This document shows, in pieces, positions 1 to 10,660 of a DNA stretch of 64,000 bases. Below the pieces are notes generated by a model, which saw only the letters and a program-made list of their open reading frames with translations, made no database searches and had not been told where the DNA came from. Every line of letters starts with the position of its first letter. Positions within the stretch are counted from its first letter, which is position 1. The translations under genes and the position numbers were made by a program. Origin of the DNA: Siphonodentalium dalli (Eukaryota; Mollusca; Scaphopoda; Gadilida; Siphonodentaliidae); contig CP136061.1 of NCBI GenBank assembly GCA_032622095.1, forward strand, positions 116,630,754 to 116,694,753. Reading direction: 5' to 3'.

Positions 1-817
1 TGCTAATGATGTTGTGTCGAGACAAATTTTATCGTGATTTTGATTATTTTCACCTGATAAAAGTAGTTTTTCTGGATATACCTCTCAAGAAATGTACGGT
101 AAGTGTGATTATCGATATTCGATAGTTTTGCATACGTAGTTATGCATGTCCGAAGCTTAGTTGTTTTGATGAGATTTCGAGTGCAACATGGGAGGTGGGT
201 GGGTTTAAAATTTTGTTTTTTTACATGTTGTTTCCTAACTTTCTATATTATTCTTACTCTAGGGCTACTACTTATATATAATGGCCAACAACTGTGCCGT
301 ACATCCGTGTGGGTATATTCTCGTGACGTTTAAGATATTTTTTGGCTATTAAACGTTTTATCACAGATATCACATCCAATACAATCTCATTTGCCATGTA
401 TGGTCTTGTGTTGATTGTGATGAGCTCTGATTGTTTGGTGTGAATATGAATCCCTTACCACATACGGTACCGTACGCCCATGGTTTGCGCAGCCGATTGC
501 CATTTTAAAATTTAGCAAATTGTTGAAAAAATAATTTGCAAAAAAAAATAAAACAATTACGATTTGCAAACAAAATTTGCAACTAGCTTTTTCCCCAATT
601 GACTTCCATAGGACACATAGCTTACATTTAAACAGTCGGAAACAAAACACACATTGCCATCCGGTCGCGACATTTTCTGATCGGGTCCTAATTGAATAGC
701 CTATACTACTACACAGCGCTCAATGTTGGTTGTCGATTTGCACAACCATTATTTTATATCACAGACGAGAACTCGTTTAAATGCTTACGGGATATAAAAC
801 AATCATATCTGATAAAA
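1..817. other. 5' flank of the PALB2-like gene, no gene seen
   Basis: This AT-rich stretch holds the presumed promoter and 5' UTR of the gene starting at 818. A poly-A run lies near 540-550. I see no convincing TATA box or upstream coding exon. The frame of the gene is open back to 692, where a TAA at 689-691 closes it, but that extension has no ATG and is probably 5' UTR. Confidence 0.5.
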
Positions 818-3800
818 ATGGACCAAGTTCTTATTGCTCAGAAATTGGCATCTTTGAAGAAACAGTTGAGGAAGAAAGAGAGAAAGTTAACACAGTTGGA
901 AAGAATTGCAACAGCAAAGGATCATGTCAAAACTAAACTCAAGGAGCAAACTACCGGTATAATTTGCACTGTTAGAGACGGTACACTGCCTGTGGTTCAG
1001 CATGGCCATGACAACACGGCAAATCGTGACACAGACTCTCTTGGTGGGAAAGAACACAAGGAGGATAGTTGCTCTCAATCAAACTCCCTTACTAGTACAC
1101 TTACAGAGTCTGTATCAACAGCCAACAAATGTAGTCAAAATAAAATAGAACCACATGAGAAAACCAAAGAACTTGTGGCTAGTTGTACTAGTAGTCACTC
1201 AGTAAATGACTCGCAGCATACACATATTACTATTGACATTGCAGAAGAAACTAAAAATCAACTTGAAAGCTTGTGTTTTAGTGAGGACTCAGAAAAAGAG
1301 AGAATTGGACAATCACAATTGAAGACTGGAATTGAGTTTTGTGGACTAAGCAGCAGTATTTCGCATCAAAACATTTTGTATGATGGTAGGCCTAATGGAA
1401 GAAAGTGTCCGTTAGAAATCAGTGTTGCTCAGGAGACTGAATCACCTGATGATTGTGGTAATTTACGATCAGTCTGTGATAGCCATATGAATTCACAGAG
1501 AACAACTACATCTACATGTACAAAGCATGTATCCATCATGTGTGGTTTGACTGAAAGAGACTCACAAGTAGATGATAAACAACAAAGGTCTTACAATGAT
1601 AAGAAGGGGCCAGAGTTTGTCCGTGATGTCATTGCAACTGACTGCAGTTCAAGTGTTTGTCATAATTTTACAGTTGACTCTGTGCAAAGCAGTTTGTCAT
1701 CAAGCCAATCTCCGAGTCTGGATAGCAATTTATCGACTGGAACTGCCATCACTGAAAATGAATCTGACAATCAAGAATGCACTGTCAGCATTCAGAGAAG
1801 ATTATCGCTAAGAAGAAAGAGAAGGAAACATAAAGCGCCACCCATTTCTACAACTAATGTTGCAACAAAAGACCATCTCAGTCATGAAGAAAGTATTGTA
1901 TTTGTTGCTGAAAAACTATCAGATATAAAGGCAAATCTTTGCAAAGAGGATGTGGTCAATGTGAAGGAAGGAGATTATTTTATTGATGACGATCAAACAA
2001 GTTTTTTCTCAACTTTACACCCAAAAGATCATTGTGGGACTGATCCTGATAAACATCATACTGAGTGTACAACTTCTTGTGGTATTATTGAAGCATCTGT
2101 GAAAGATATTGTGAAAGAGCAGGAGATAACTAGGTTGCCCAATCCAAATCTTAGTGCTAGTAGCCTTTCTCTTGACATTGAACTGTCTGATGTTCAGAAA
2201 AATGACTCTGAGATACCATTCAGCTCTGTTTCTGATAGTCAAGGCAACTCACTGTCATCACAAGAGACAATCAACTCTGAATCAACTTGTTCGGAACCAG
2301 TTACAAGGAAAAGAAAAAGAATTTCAAGGAAATGTGAGTACTTGTGTCTGGAACCTCGCAAATCTGCACGGTACATACCATCAGCTGATTCAGACACATC
2401 ATCAGCATATTATAGTCCTATACAACGAGAAAGTAGCTCAGTTGCTTTGAAAAATAAATCAACCATGAATGAAGAATCTCTCCTGGTTTCGTCTGTTTTC
2501 CAATATCTTGTTGATGAAGGCAAAAGAGATAACAATTCCAGAGACTTTGAATTAAGTGATACATATTCTATGCTTTTTTCTTCACAAGGAAGTTGGGATG
2601 ATGATGAAGCTTGCTTTAGTGGGACAGATATTAGGTCTGTGGTACCAGTACCACAACATGTTGATGATCGGAGTAATGTTGAGTCATCTGTTGTAATTGA
2701 ATCTGATGTGCACGAGCAATCACCAAATCTGGACAACAAGTTTATTCTTGAGAAAAAAGACCTTGTTTCTTTGTCGATGCTCGGTATAAACCCAGTGGAT
2801 AATGCTAATCCTAGGGTTAATTCTTCTCATTTTGATGAAGTTGTTCACCAGCCACCAGTTGCTGACCCACCAAAGTCCATGGACTCTACAATAAACAATA
2901 ACAACACAAATTTTATCAATGGTGTTTATGCATTTCAGTGTGGTTTAAAGCTACCTTCTAATATAATTGGCTCAGTAAGGAACCTGAAAATCGTAACTGT
3001 AGTGCATGGAGAAAGAACGCATGACTTCATTGCTGTCAGTACTGGTTCATCACTGTTAATATTTCACTGTAATGATAGCATGTCATGGGAGTGTATTCAC
3101 CATACAGACTTTCCAGATGAGAATCTTATAGAATACATATCAACAATAGCTTCTAAGACATTTGGATTGTTTCTAATGCATGGACCTAAGCTGGTAGATG
3201 ATCAAGTAAAAGTTTATATTTGTGATCCTTCACAAGCTTCTGTCAAAGTCATCAAGCAGACAATCATATGTGATTTCATAATACCAATCACTGCTGATGA
3301 TATCATAACTTGCTCTTATGTGTCGGACCAATCAATATTGACCAAGTATAGATTGTTGGTTGATCAAGGCATACTATGCTGGAAGCAGTCCTTACCTCGT
3401 GTGAGCGCAGTCATCTCTTGCTTATCTGGTATCGATGGTTTACCATCTGCTCTGGTTGGGTTATCAATCCCTTCAATATACATATGGAACCATGATAGCG
3501 GTGTGTTGTTGAAGAAACTGGACTGCAGTTTTGCATTGTCTAAAGAGACATTTTTATCAAAATGTTTCAATATTAAAGGATATATTGTGCTTCAATGTTT
3601 CAACGTCTCAGCAAGGGATGGACCTGGAAGCTTAATAGCAGTTAATCCATGTAATAATTCCGTGAAACAAATATGTCAGTACAACAAACCACCTAACTCA
3701 ACCACTGCACCATGCAATGTCTTACTTCATGTTGCTACTGATGGTGCTATAATGCAAGCATTAGACAACAATAATCAACTGTGGATTTGGAATACATTTA

Positions 3801-3913
3801 CTGGATCCATCATTGATGTTTGTCGAGACAATCAACATTTATTTGATGACAGGATGTCCATTTCGGTTTCACATGACAGTGAATGTCTGCATGTTTATAA
3901 ACGTTGCTGTTAA
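818..3913 (+). CDS. PALB2: PALB2 homologue (partner and localiser of BRCA2), single uninterrupted ORF
   Basis: In known animals PALB2 is a nuclear scaffold of homologous recombination: its N-terminal coiled coil binds BRCA1 and its C-terminal WD40 propeller binds BRCA2. This 1031-residue protein has that layout. Residues 1-44 form a Lys/Leu-rich helix (LASLKKQLRKKERKLTQLER) like the PALB2 coiled coil. A long Ser/Thr/acidic, low-complexity middle follows, with basic patches near 326-343 (RRLSLRRKRRKHK) and 496-520 (TRKRKRISRK). Residues ~700-1031 form a beta-rich WD40-like domain with IYIWNHDSGVLLKKLD, LWIWNTFTGSIIDV and a terminal HVYKRCC, matching the last PALB2 blades in spacing. I chose the ATG at 818 (AAAAATGG, good Kozak context, directly before the coiled coil); the open frame before it has no ATG. 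Human PALB2 is of similar length (1186 aa) but has 13 exons, so the lack of introns here is odd. Identification is from family knowledge, not a search. Confidence 0.85.
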   Translation: MDQVLIAQKLASLKKQLRKKERKLTQLERIATAKDHVKTKLKEQTTGIICTVRDGTLPVVQHGHDNTANRDTDSLGGKEHKEDSCSQSNSLTSTLTESVSTANKCSQNKIEPHEKTKELVASCTSSHSVNDSQHTHITIDIAEETKNQLESLCFSEDSEKERIGQSQLKTGIEFCGLSSSISHQNILYDGRPNGRKCPLEISVAQETESPDDCGNLRSVCDSHMNSQRTTTSTCTKHVSIMCGLTERDSQVDDKQQRSYNDKKGPEFVRDVIATDCSSSVCHNFTVDSVQSSLSSSQSPSLDSNLSTGTAITENESDNQECTVSIQRRLSLRRKRRKHKAPPISTTNVATKDHLSHEESIVFVAEKLSDIKANLCKEDVVNVKEGDYFIDDDQTSFFSTLHPKDHCGTDPDKHHTECTTSCGIIEASVKDIVKEQEITRLPNPNLSASSLSLDIELSDVQKNDSEIPFSSVSDSQGNSLSSQETINSESTCSEPVTRKRKRISRKCEYLCLEPRKSARYIPSADSDTSSAYYSPIQRESSSVALKNKSTMNEESLLVSSVFQYLVDEGKRDNNSRDFELSDTYSMLFSSQGSWDDDEACFSGTDIRSVVPVPQHVDDRSNVESSVVIESDVHEQSPNLDNKFILEKKDLVSLSMLGINPVDNANPRVNSSHFDEVVHQPPVADPPKSMDSTINNNNTNFINGVYAFQCGLKLPSNIIGSVRNLKIVTVVHGERTHDFIAVSTGSSLLIFHCNDSMSWECIHHTDFPDENLIEYISTIASKTFGLFLMHGPKLVDDQVKVYICDPSQASVKVIKQTIICDFIIPITADDIITCSYVSDQSILTKYRLLVDQGILCWKQSLPRVSAVISCLSGIDGLPSALVGLSIPSIYIWNHDSGVLLKKLDCSFALSKETFLSKCFNIKGYIVLQCFNVSARDGPGSLIAVNPCNNSVKQICQYNKPPNSTTAPCNVLLHVATDGAIMQALDNNNQLWIWNTFTGSIIDVCRDNQHLFDDRMSISVSHDSECLHVYKRCC

Positions 3914-4287
3914 TACTTTGCATGGTTGAACTGCCTTTTGTCAGCACCGGAAAGTGATTAGTATTGCCCTGTGATTTTGACTTGAGTTAATGGCACATAT
4001 ATTATTTGTACGGTAACTTATAATTTTTAAGCTAAATGAACAGTACAGGTATTGAACACTGCCAAAATGGATTATATTTTGTTAAAGTGACCCCAAGGCA
4101 TTCGCAGTGGGAACATGTGAAAAGTAATGAATATCCGTAAAAGACCTAATGTAAAAATAGATAAATTTTGTTCTTATTGTCTTGATAAAGTAGTATTCTC
4201 CAAATTAACGAGATTTCACTTGACAAAATCATTGTTATGCAGACATTACCGTTACAGCTATGGTACAGTACAAAGTTGAATTAGTCC

Positions 4288-4293
4288 AATAAA
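4288..4293 (+). other. Candidate polyadenylation signal AATAAA
   Basis: This is the first AATAAA after the PALB2-like stop codon, about 375 bases downstream. It would give a 3' UTR of roughly 400 bases. Only the hexamer supports it. Confidence 0.45.
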
Positions 4294-5712
4294 ATAACAA
4301 AGTCCAATCAAAATGTAAAGGTAAGCATTGGAAAATGTCAAAGCATTGAATAATATTTCTGAAAAGCAGATTTAATCTTAAATATTTGGACGACGTTTGT
4401 TGACAAATTGCTGTAATAGTAATGTTTAGGTAATAATGATTTCAACATGCAACATATCATTATGGGAGTATTATTTATAGCCATTGTGAAAACAAGTCAA
4501 TCTATTTTTCTTAGTGATGAATGATTTACATACCGGTACTGTTATTAATTCTCACATCTACGCACTGCAAATGCCTTATGTCCCTTTAACAACAATGTTT
4601 TTATATATGCTCCCTCTCTTCTATAGCAAGCATAGAGCTACTGGTACATGTATTTCTTGACTTTTCTTAAATTTGTCTTGAAATTTAGAAAAATCTGTGA
4701 GTTACACAGCTGAGTTACACAAAGATTTCTTATTTATCTCCTGAGTATTCCTCATCTTTTTGTGAACTCAAAAATAGTTATACAGAATGTCAAGAATCAT
4801 TTAAGATAAACAAATAGGGAGATGATTAATCACACTAGTTTCTTAAATTCTATAAATATTGATTGTTATAGTTATTGAATTTCTGTTGAAAAAAAATGCA
4901 CCCGCCTTCACTTCAAAGAGGAAATTTCGTGAATACTGTATCTAAGCATTCTAAAATCTACAGTTGATTTTCTTTGGCCAGGAGCTTTATTTTTGTTACT
5001 AACTTTGAATGCCCTTTTCGTTTATTTGAACTGGCAAACATTATTTGGGACTGTTAATAATACTCTAGTCTACTTCATATGCCATTACATATCTCTAGCA
5101 ACCATATTTACAATGTATCTTTGCGTTTCTCTCGGAAAGTATTACCTGATGGCTAATAACAATTTCCACATTCAAGATCTGTGATATGGACACACAGTCG
5201 GGATCATTTTGGCGGAGTTATTGCACTTCCCCCCCCCCCCCCACCTAGAATCGTACATCGTGGGGTGCATCTGTTTTCCGAGCCTGTATTCATGTTCCAG
5301 TCAATGTTTTTTTAAACTTGGCACAGATGTCAACCGGCATGGAACATACGCATCAGCGATTTTGAGTTCTGTCTGAGTCATTTTGGCGAAGTTATTGCCA
5401 TTTTTCGACATAGAAATGTTTTATGTTTTTATATTTTAGAGTTATTGATCCTTTCTCGACACATTGAAGATGTGCAACATACCGTATTTAGTGAATAAGC
5501 ACTTTGTATCATATTGATATAATCAATTTCTCCTACAGTTTGTAGTCATGGGATGTGAAACCCATAAATCCTTTGCCACCTTCGTCGGGGGGCATGTTGG
5601 TCAGTGACATTTTATTTTATTCATACTACATTTCCTTGATCATTTTTCAAATTTATTGGTTATAATAATGTGATACATTGATGGAAAGAGCTCGTATGTA
5701 TTACTCGCTTTC
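4294..5712. other. Intergenic, no gene; short direct repeat and poly-C run
   Basis: No coding region is supported. A run of 14 C lies at 5229-5242. A sentence-like repeat (CATTTTGGCGGAGTTATTGC at 5205 and a near copy around 5379) suggests an old duplicated segment. Confidence 0.5.
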
Positions 5713-5716
5713 TTAA

Positions 5717-6223
5717 AGCTGGTCTATCTGGGGTATAAACTATTAGATATAAATCGAAGACCCATGTCCGGAAATGCTTCTATCGATTAATATTGATTAT
5801 TTCGAAAATGTTCTGGTCTAAAAAGGTGTGGTTGTTTGGCTACCGAACACTAGTGGTTACGGTTAACAGAGACCCCCAATTTGATTGTGTAATTTTGTCA
5901 CAAATAAACGTTAATTTGGCTCATCACTTATAACGATGTAATTAAACAATACAAACAATATATCTGGGATATTTGACGTTCGGAGCACAGCTATGGGAAC
6001 GCCCTAATGGTCTATATTGCTATATGGTATCGCCTGAATGGTCTGTTCTAAAAATAGAACAATAAAGTGTCCCACTTTATCATCTTATTTTATAAGAAAT
6101 TATTCGAAATAAAATCAATATTAATTGATAGAAGCGTTTCCGGACATGGGTCTTCAATTCATATTTATTATTTTATACCCACGAAACTATTTCAAAATTG
6201 TTATATGAAGAGATAATCCATCT
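5717..6223. mobile_element. TTAA-flanked MITE, copy 1
   Basis: A ~507-bp element flanked by TTAA at 5713-5716 and 6224-6227. Its arms are inverted: the left arm (GACCCATGTCCGGAAATGCT near 5759) pairs with the right arm (GCGTTTCCGGACATGGGTC near 6133). The right end reads AAGAGATAATCCATCT. It shares its whole length with 9691-10210. TTAA targets are typical of piggyBac-like transposons, but no transposase is present, so the superfamily is inference. Confidence 0.75.
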
Positions 6224-6227
6224 TTAA

Positions 6228-6560
6228 AGACGGATGTGCTTCAACGGTTATGTCATTAATTGCAAATCTTGATTATCTTTTTTGTTTTACTTGTTTTTCT
6301 TAACGTCAAGCTTCTCGTTCCCCGTGGGTCAAAATAAGCCGATAAATACAATTGACATGTAGGGGTTTTACATACCCCAGAACGATATACTGAAGTCACA
6401 GCTGGTACTATTCGCAGTAAGTGTAACGACAACACCAGCATAGATGTTTACATAACAATGGTTTCAACAAACGACATCTCATTGTTGGAGGATTATTAAT
6501 GATGGAAATAAGAATAAAGTATCTTTATTTTTTCACGTTCTTGATAAAGATGATTTTACA
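6228..6560. other. Intergenic, nothing recognised
   Basis: AT-rich, with only short spurious frames on both strands. Confidence 0.5.
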
Positions 6561-6562
6561 TA

Positions 6563-7129
6563 CCTTACTCGTATTTAAATTCGCGCAGTACTATTTTTCG
6601 CGCACCCATCGGTGCGCGAATTTAAAACAGCGAAAAATAGTACGACTTCCAAGTTTAATATAAACCATAGTCTACTGGTAATACAAGAGGGCTATGTTGC
6701 TGAGTTTAGATATATTATGAGCGGTTGAATAGACAATTACGCCTATACATGTATGCATATAAATACATTCGGCCAACCGCTACCAAGACCATTGCTCACA
6801 ATGCCAAACGACAAATCATGGCAACATAGACATTGTTGAACTTGTGTAAGAAATACTAATATTCCAGGTCGCCACAAAATGATGATGTATGTAGTTACTA
6901 GTTTATTGTCTACACGATGTAAATCCGCACAATATACACATGTACTATCTCCAGCAATGACTAAGAACCGAAACTGTCATCGGCTCCAAGATATACGAAA
7001 ATATCACGGAAATGTTACGAAACTATTTTTGTCGGTTTTGAATTCGCGCAGCTAGGAGCGCGAATTTAAAGTGCGCGAATTCAAAACTGAGCGAAAAATA
7101 GTACTGCGCGAATTTAAATACGAGTAAGG
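6563..7129. mobile_element. Inverted-repeat MITE with CGCGAATTTAAA-type ends, flanked by TA
   Basis: The ends are complementary over about 40 bases: CCTTACTCGTATTTAAATTC at the left and GAATTTAAATACGAGTAAGG at the right, each next to a TA. Each end also has an inner GCGCGAATTTAAA hairpin. There is no coding capacity. A diverged, inverted partial copy lies at 52352-52570. A TA target points to a Tc1/mariner-type or similar origin (inference). Confidence 0.75.
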
Positions 7130-7198
7130 TACACAGATATCTCTAATCGCAATTATATACGAAATTATTAAACGAGTGCACTAAATTTAATGGACGAG

Positions 7199-7567
7199 GT
7201 TAAAGACATATTATGAAATTGTTCGAGTTCGTGAAACTGATAAGTTAGTATTCCGGTGTTATGCTAACCTGGATAATGTAGTATTCTACTAACATTGCCG
7301 AAAATTACAAAGAAATCGACCATACCACTCCGTATAAAATATCGTCAAAAATATACGCTCAATTGTAAATATTTACATCTGGATTCGGGACGCGACAAAC
7401 AAACACAAATGATTTCGTCATCCAGAGTCAGTGCATTTAATTAATATATCAGAAAGACGGTGTGTGTTGGCAATTTGGATTAATATTCGTAAAAAGAACA
7501 ACTTTGAGCAAGATTATTCTCCATTTCTATTAAATCACCCTACCGGAGTGTTTCACATGACTTTAAA
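7199..7567 (+). repeat. Dispersed ~370-bp repeat, copy 1
   Basis: One of three diverged copies; the others are 43722-44050 (inverted) and 51051-51428 (direct). Shared landmarks are TTAAAGACATATTATG, CTACTAACATTGCCGAAAAT, CTCAATTGTAAATATTTAC, TGCATTTAATTAATATAT and a final CCGGAGTGTTTCACATGA followed by CTTTAA. No coding potential is seen. Confidence 0.75.
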
Positions 7568-7925
7568 ACATGAGGCCGGGTTTAGGGGATAATTTATGTT
7601 ATATAATTTTCGCGTTACATGTACGCACATCGAAGACCTCGTTTGCCTTAAAGATTATGCGTAATTTTTTTTTTGTATTGAATATTATAGTTAATAATAA
7701 AATTCATGTTCACAATCAGACCTGTATCTTTAAATGCCATGCCTGTAATATATATACATGTATAATTTAGTCATAAGCTGCCAATTCACGGAATATTGTA
7801 AAACCATTGGTTGTCACACATTTAGCCATTAAGATTATTTCTCGATAACCTAAATTTCTGCTATAGAAATGACAGCAGCTTCGAATGATATGCCCCCGCC
7901 TACATCGCGTGCCTTTTATATTAAA
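7568..7925. other. Intergenic, nothing recognised
   Basis: Short AT-rich spacer between two repeats. Confidence 0.5.
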
Positions 7926-7929
7926 AGGG

Positions 7930-8140
7930 AATTCCGGTGTGGCATCAAAATTTCTTTTTTGATGTAAAATCGCCAGCTTTTGATTTATCTAACGAGTTTT
8001 GATGTAAAATCGCCAGCATTTGGTGAACAAAATAAGGTCGCCACTTTTGAAGTAAATTTGTATCACCAGTAGATTTTGGACCCCTTTGGTTTGAGTCAGA
8101 AGGAATTCAGTCATATCTGTATACTGACGATGTACAAGAG
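7930..8140. repeat. Left arm of an inverted repeat pairing with 10450-10660
   Basis: The segment around AAAATAAGGTCGCCACTTTTGA and CACCAGTAGATTTTGGAC (8029-8080) recurs in reverse complement at 10497-10625. The two arms lie about 2.5 kb apart and enclose a fold-back element and a TTAA-MITE. The arms are diverged, so this may be an old duplicated segment and not one transposon. Confidence 0.65.
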
Positions 8141-8484
8141 GACCCCATACGAGTGTGACGTGTGCCATTATACATTTAATGATTCCGAAAACAAACGATT
8201 TCACACCGGGGATCGTCCATACGAGTGTGACGTGTGTCATATCGGCGATCGCCCATACTAGTGTGTGGTATCGTATATATGGTGTGTGCCAAATACAAAA
8301 CATTTCGTATTTCCGAAAACCTGGCAATACACAAGAGAATACACACCGGGGATCGCCCATACGACTGTGATGTGGTTATAGATAATTCATACCGCAATTC
8401 TATCGAAGCATACCACATACTCCACACCGGAAATCGATCATACCAGTGTGACGTGTGTCGGAAGGCGTTTATTCAGTCTGGATA
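8080..8484 (+). pseudogene. Broken C2H2 zinc-finger gene fragment
   Basis: In a forward frame, PYECDVCHYTFNDSENKRFH is followed by the C2H2 linker HTGDRPYECDVCH. After frame breaks come HTGDRPYDCDV (near 8341-8372) and HTGNRSYQCDVCRKAFIQSG (near 8423-8482). These are C2H2 fingers with their Krueppel-type linker, which in intact proteins bind zinc and DNA. At least three fingers are recognisable, but they are split between frames, lack complete C-C-H-H sets and end at a stop after QSG. Part of the fragment lies in the left arm of an inverted repeat whose partner (10380-10500) keeps the same DNA, including the GGCGATCGCCCATAC linker coding. It is probably a captured or relic gene piece, not functional. 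The long minus-strand frame over it is a shadow. Confidence 0.75.
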
Positions 8485-8908
8485 ACCTTGCAGATCATAT
8501 GAGAATCCAATTCATGATAGCAGAACAATCATTATTAAGACTTCGTGTGGGTTCCTAGTACAGTAACACAATGTTTCTGTGCGTTGAATTCGCATAACGG
8601 CCCAACAGCTCGTGTTGCCTGCAACGTATGTGTCGGACCGTTAATGGTTTGACTTCCCATTACTAGCCCGACCATTACATCGTTAGCTAGACGCCACCGA
8701 ATTGGCGATAATAATAGTAATAACATAAACTTGTCGGGCAATTGTGGTGTATTAGTTGCCCATTAGTAATGGTTAGCGGCCCTCGAGCTTAGTATTGTTC
8801 ATCGACTTCGTGTCGGCCGCATATAAGCTCGTGGGCCGTTAACCATTCCTGTTGGACCATTAATACAACCTCATTGTCCTGCAAGATCATGTTATTCAGT
8901 TATTGGTA
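8485..8908. other. Intergenic, nothing recognised
   Basis: Somewhat higher GC than its surroundings, with recurring short words (GGCCGTTAA, GGCCCAACAG). No coding frame is supported. Confidence 0.4.
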
Positions 8909-9370
8909 TATGTGACCCGCCATATCAAATCCAGTCGTAAGTCGGGATTTTTTTTACCCTGTGCCAATGCATTCTCTTATATATGCGAGTCGACCATAGG
9001 TCGCCTCGCATATATAAGAGAATGCATTGGCCTAACAATTGTTTACAATTTTAATAAATTTTTCTTGTATTCTTTATAATTTTATAATTTCACCCATACA
9101 GAGCCCCAGACAAACATGAACAGACGACACTCTTCTATATGCTTCTATATATGTGTGGGGCTCCTGCAGGGTAATGGATGTTTTTTATTTTATGTCCTAA
9201 AAATTGTAAGAAACATTTACTTAAAAAAAATGATAAAAAATTGTTAGGCCAATGCATTCTCTTATATATGCGAGGCGACCTATGGTCGACTCGCATATAT
9301 AAGAGAATGCATTGGCACAGGGTAAACAAAATCCCGACTTATGACAGGATTTGATATGGCGGGTCACATA
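8909..9370. mobile_element. Fold-back element with a 67-bp palindrome in each arm
   Basis: The ends TATGTGACCCGCCATATCAA and its complement (ending at 9370) start inverted arms of about 140 bp. Inside each arm sits a near-perfect palindrome, at 8964-9030 and 9249-9315, built from CCAATGCATTCTCTTATATA and its complement around GGTCG/CGACC. Degenerate relatives occur at 48690-48880 and 61100-61480. It is non-coding. Confidence 0.85.
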
Positions 9371-9686
9371 TTAAATAATCCGTATATGGATGGTGTATAC
9401 CTGCTCGTTGTTCACCACCAACAAACCTGTTAATAGGACTTAATGGCCATGCACCCTTACGGATGCGACTTCAATGTATTTGTATTGGAAATTCTGACAT
9501 ACGCATGGGCGGTATCTGACACGCGATTGCCAAGAATAAAATCGGTTTGCATCAATCCAAGTCAACTATACGAAAAACAAAGTTGTTATCAAGTTAAAAC
9601 AGAAGAATCGAATATCGTTCAGATAGTGAGTGTGTTTGGGATTTTTTGCTACCAGTGTATCAGCCTATTATCTATCACTTGCCCAT
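9371..9686. other. Spacer, nothing recognised
   Basis: A 101-codon frame crosses into the next MITE and resembles no family I know. Confidence 0.5.
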
Positions 9687-9690
9687 TTAA

Positions 9691-10210
9691 AGGTGGATTA
9701 TCTCTTTGTAAACATGTATTATATAGTTACCGGGGTATAAAATATTAGATTTGAATCGAAGACTCCTGTCCGGAAATGATTCTATTGATTAATATTAATT
9801 TTATTTCGAATATTTTCTGGTCTAAAAAGGTGTGTTTCTTCAGCTAACGAACAATAGTGGTTACTGTTAACAGAGACCAGAAATTATATTGTGCAATTTT
9901 GTCACAAATAAACGTTAATTATACTCATTGTCGCTTATATATGTGGAACAAAACAATATAAACAACCAATCTGTGACATTTGACATTCGTTGCGTAGCCG
10001 TAGGAACAGACCAGTGCTCTATGTCGCAATACGGTCTCATCCGAATGGTCGGTTCTAAAAATAGTAACATAAATGGGCCCGATTTAATATTCGAAATAAA
10101 ATCAATATTAATTGATAGAAGCTTTTCCGGACATAGGTCTTCAGTTCATATCTATTATTTTATACCCACGCAACTATTTAAAATTTGTTATTTAAAGAGA
10201 TAATCCATCT
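9691..10210. mobile_element. TTAA-flanked MITE, copy 2
   Basis: Flanked by TTAA at 9687-9690 and 10211-10214. Terminal inverted repeats are AGGTGGATTATCTCTT (left) and AGATGGATTATCTCTT (right, complement). The internal sequence matches 5717-6223 throughout, including AAAAAGGTGTG, GTCACAAATAAACGTTAAT and the CCGGAAA/TTTCCGG arm motif. Confidence 0.8.
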
Positions 10211-10379
10211 TTAAATATTATTATTAGCATGGAGTATTCTTGGCGTAGCTATCGTGCATTTTTTGGCGTCTCCGATAAGATAAATATAGAGGGAACTTCA
10301 TACGTTATTCTCATCGACCATATGCGTGTGACATATGTAGGTTATGTCATATTTACAAATGAATTCTTTTGTCAGGGTC

Positions 10380-10660
10380 TTACTGCGTTTACAATAGGAT
10401 GCCACACACTAGTATGGGCGATCGCCGGTGTGGGTGTTGGACCACTTATGCATTGGTCAGTATACAGATATGACTGACTTCCTTCTGACTCAAACCAAAG
10501 AGTCCAAAATCTACTGGTGATATACATCCACAGCTGGCTTTTTTGTATACTTCAAAACTCGTTGCCTGTTTTTTTTATCATTAAAAGCTGGTGATTTTAC
10601 TTCAAAAGTGGCGACCTTATTTTTTTCACAAAATGTAGACTGATATCAAGTTTGGTGATG
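10380..10660. repeat. Right arm of the inverted repeat, with zinc-finger-derived sequence
   Basis: In reverse complement this matches 7990-8270, including the stretch from TTTGGTTTGAGTCAGAAGGA to the GATCGCCCATACTAGTGTGT segment of the zinc-finger relic. Confidence 0.7.

Noticed and set aside
692-817. N-terminal extension of the PALB2-like protein from TTG at 692
   Set aside because: No ATG occurs in it, and the ATG at 818 has good context and directly precedes the expected coiled coil.
7989-8427. Minus-strand frames of 123 and 83 codons
   Set aside because: Antisense shadows of the zinc-finger relic; the forward strand carries the recognisable C2H2 linkers.
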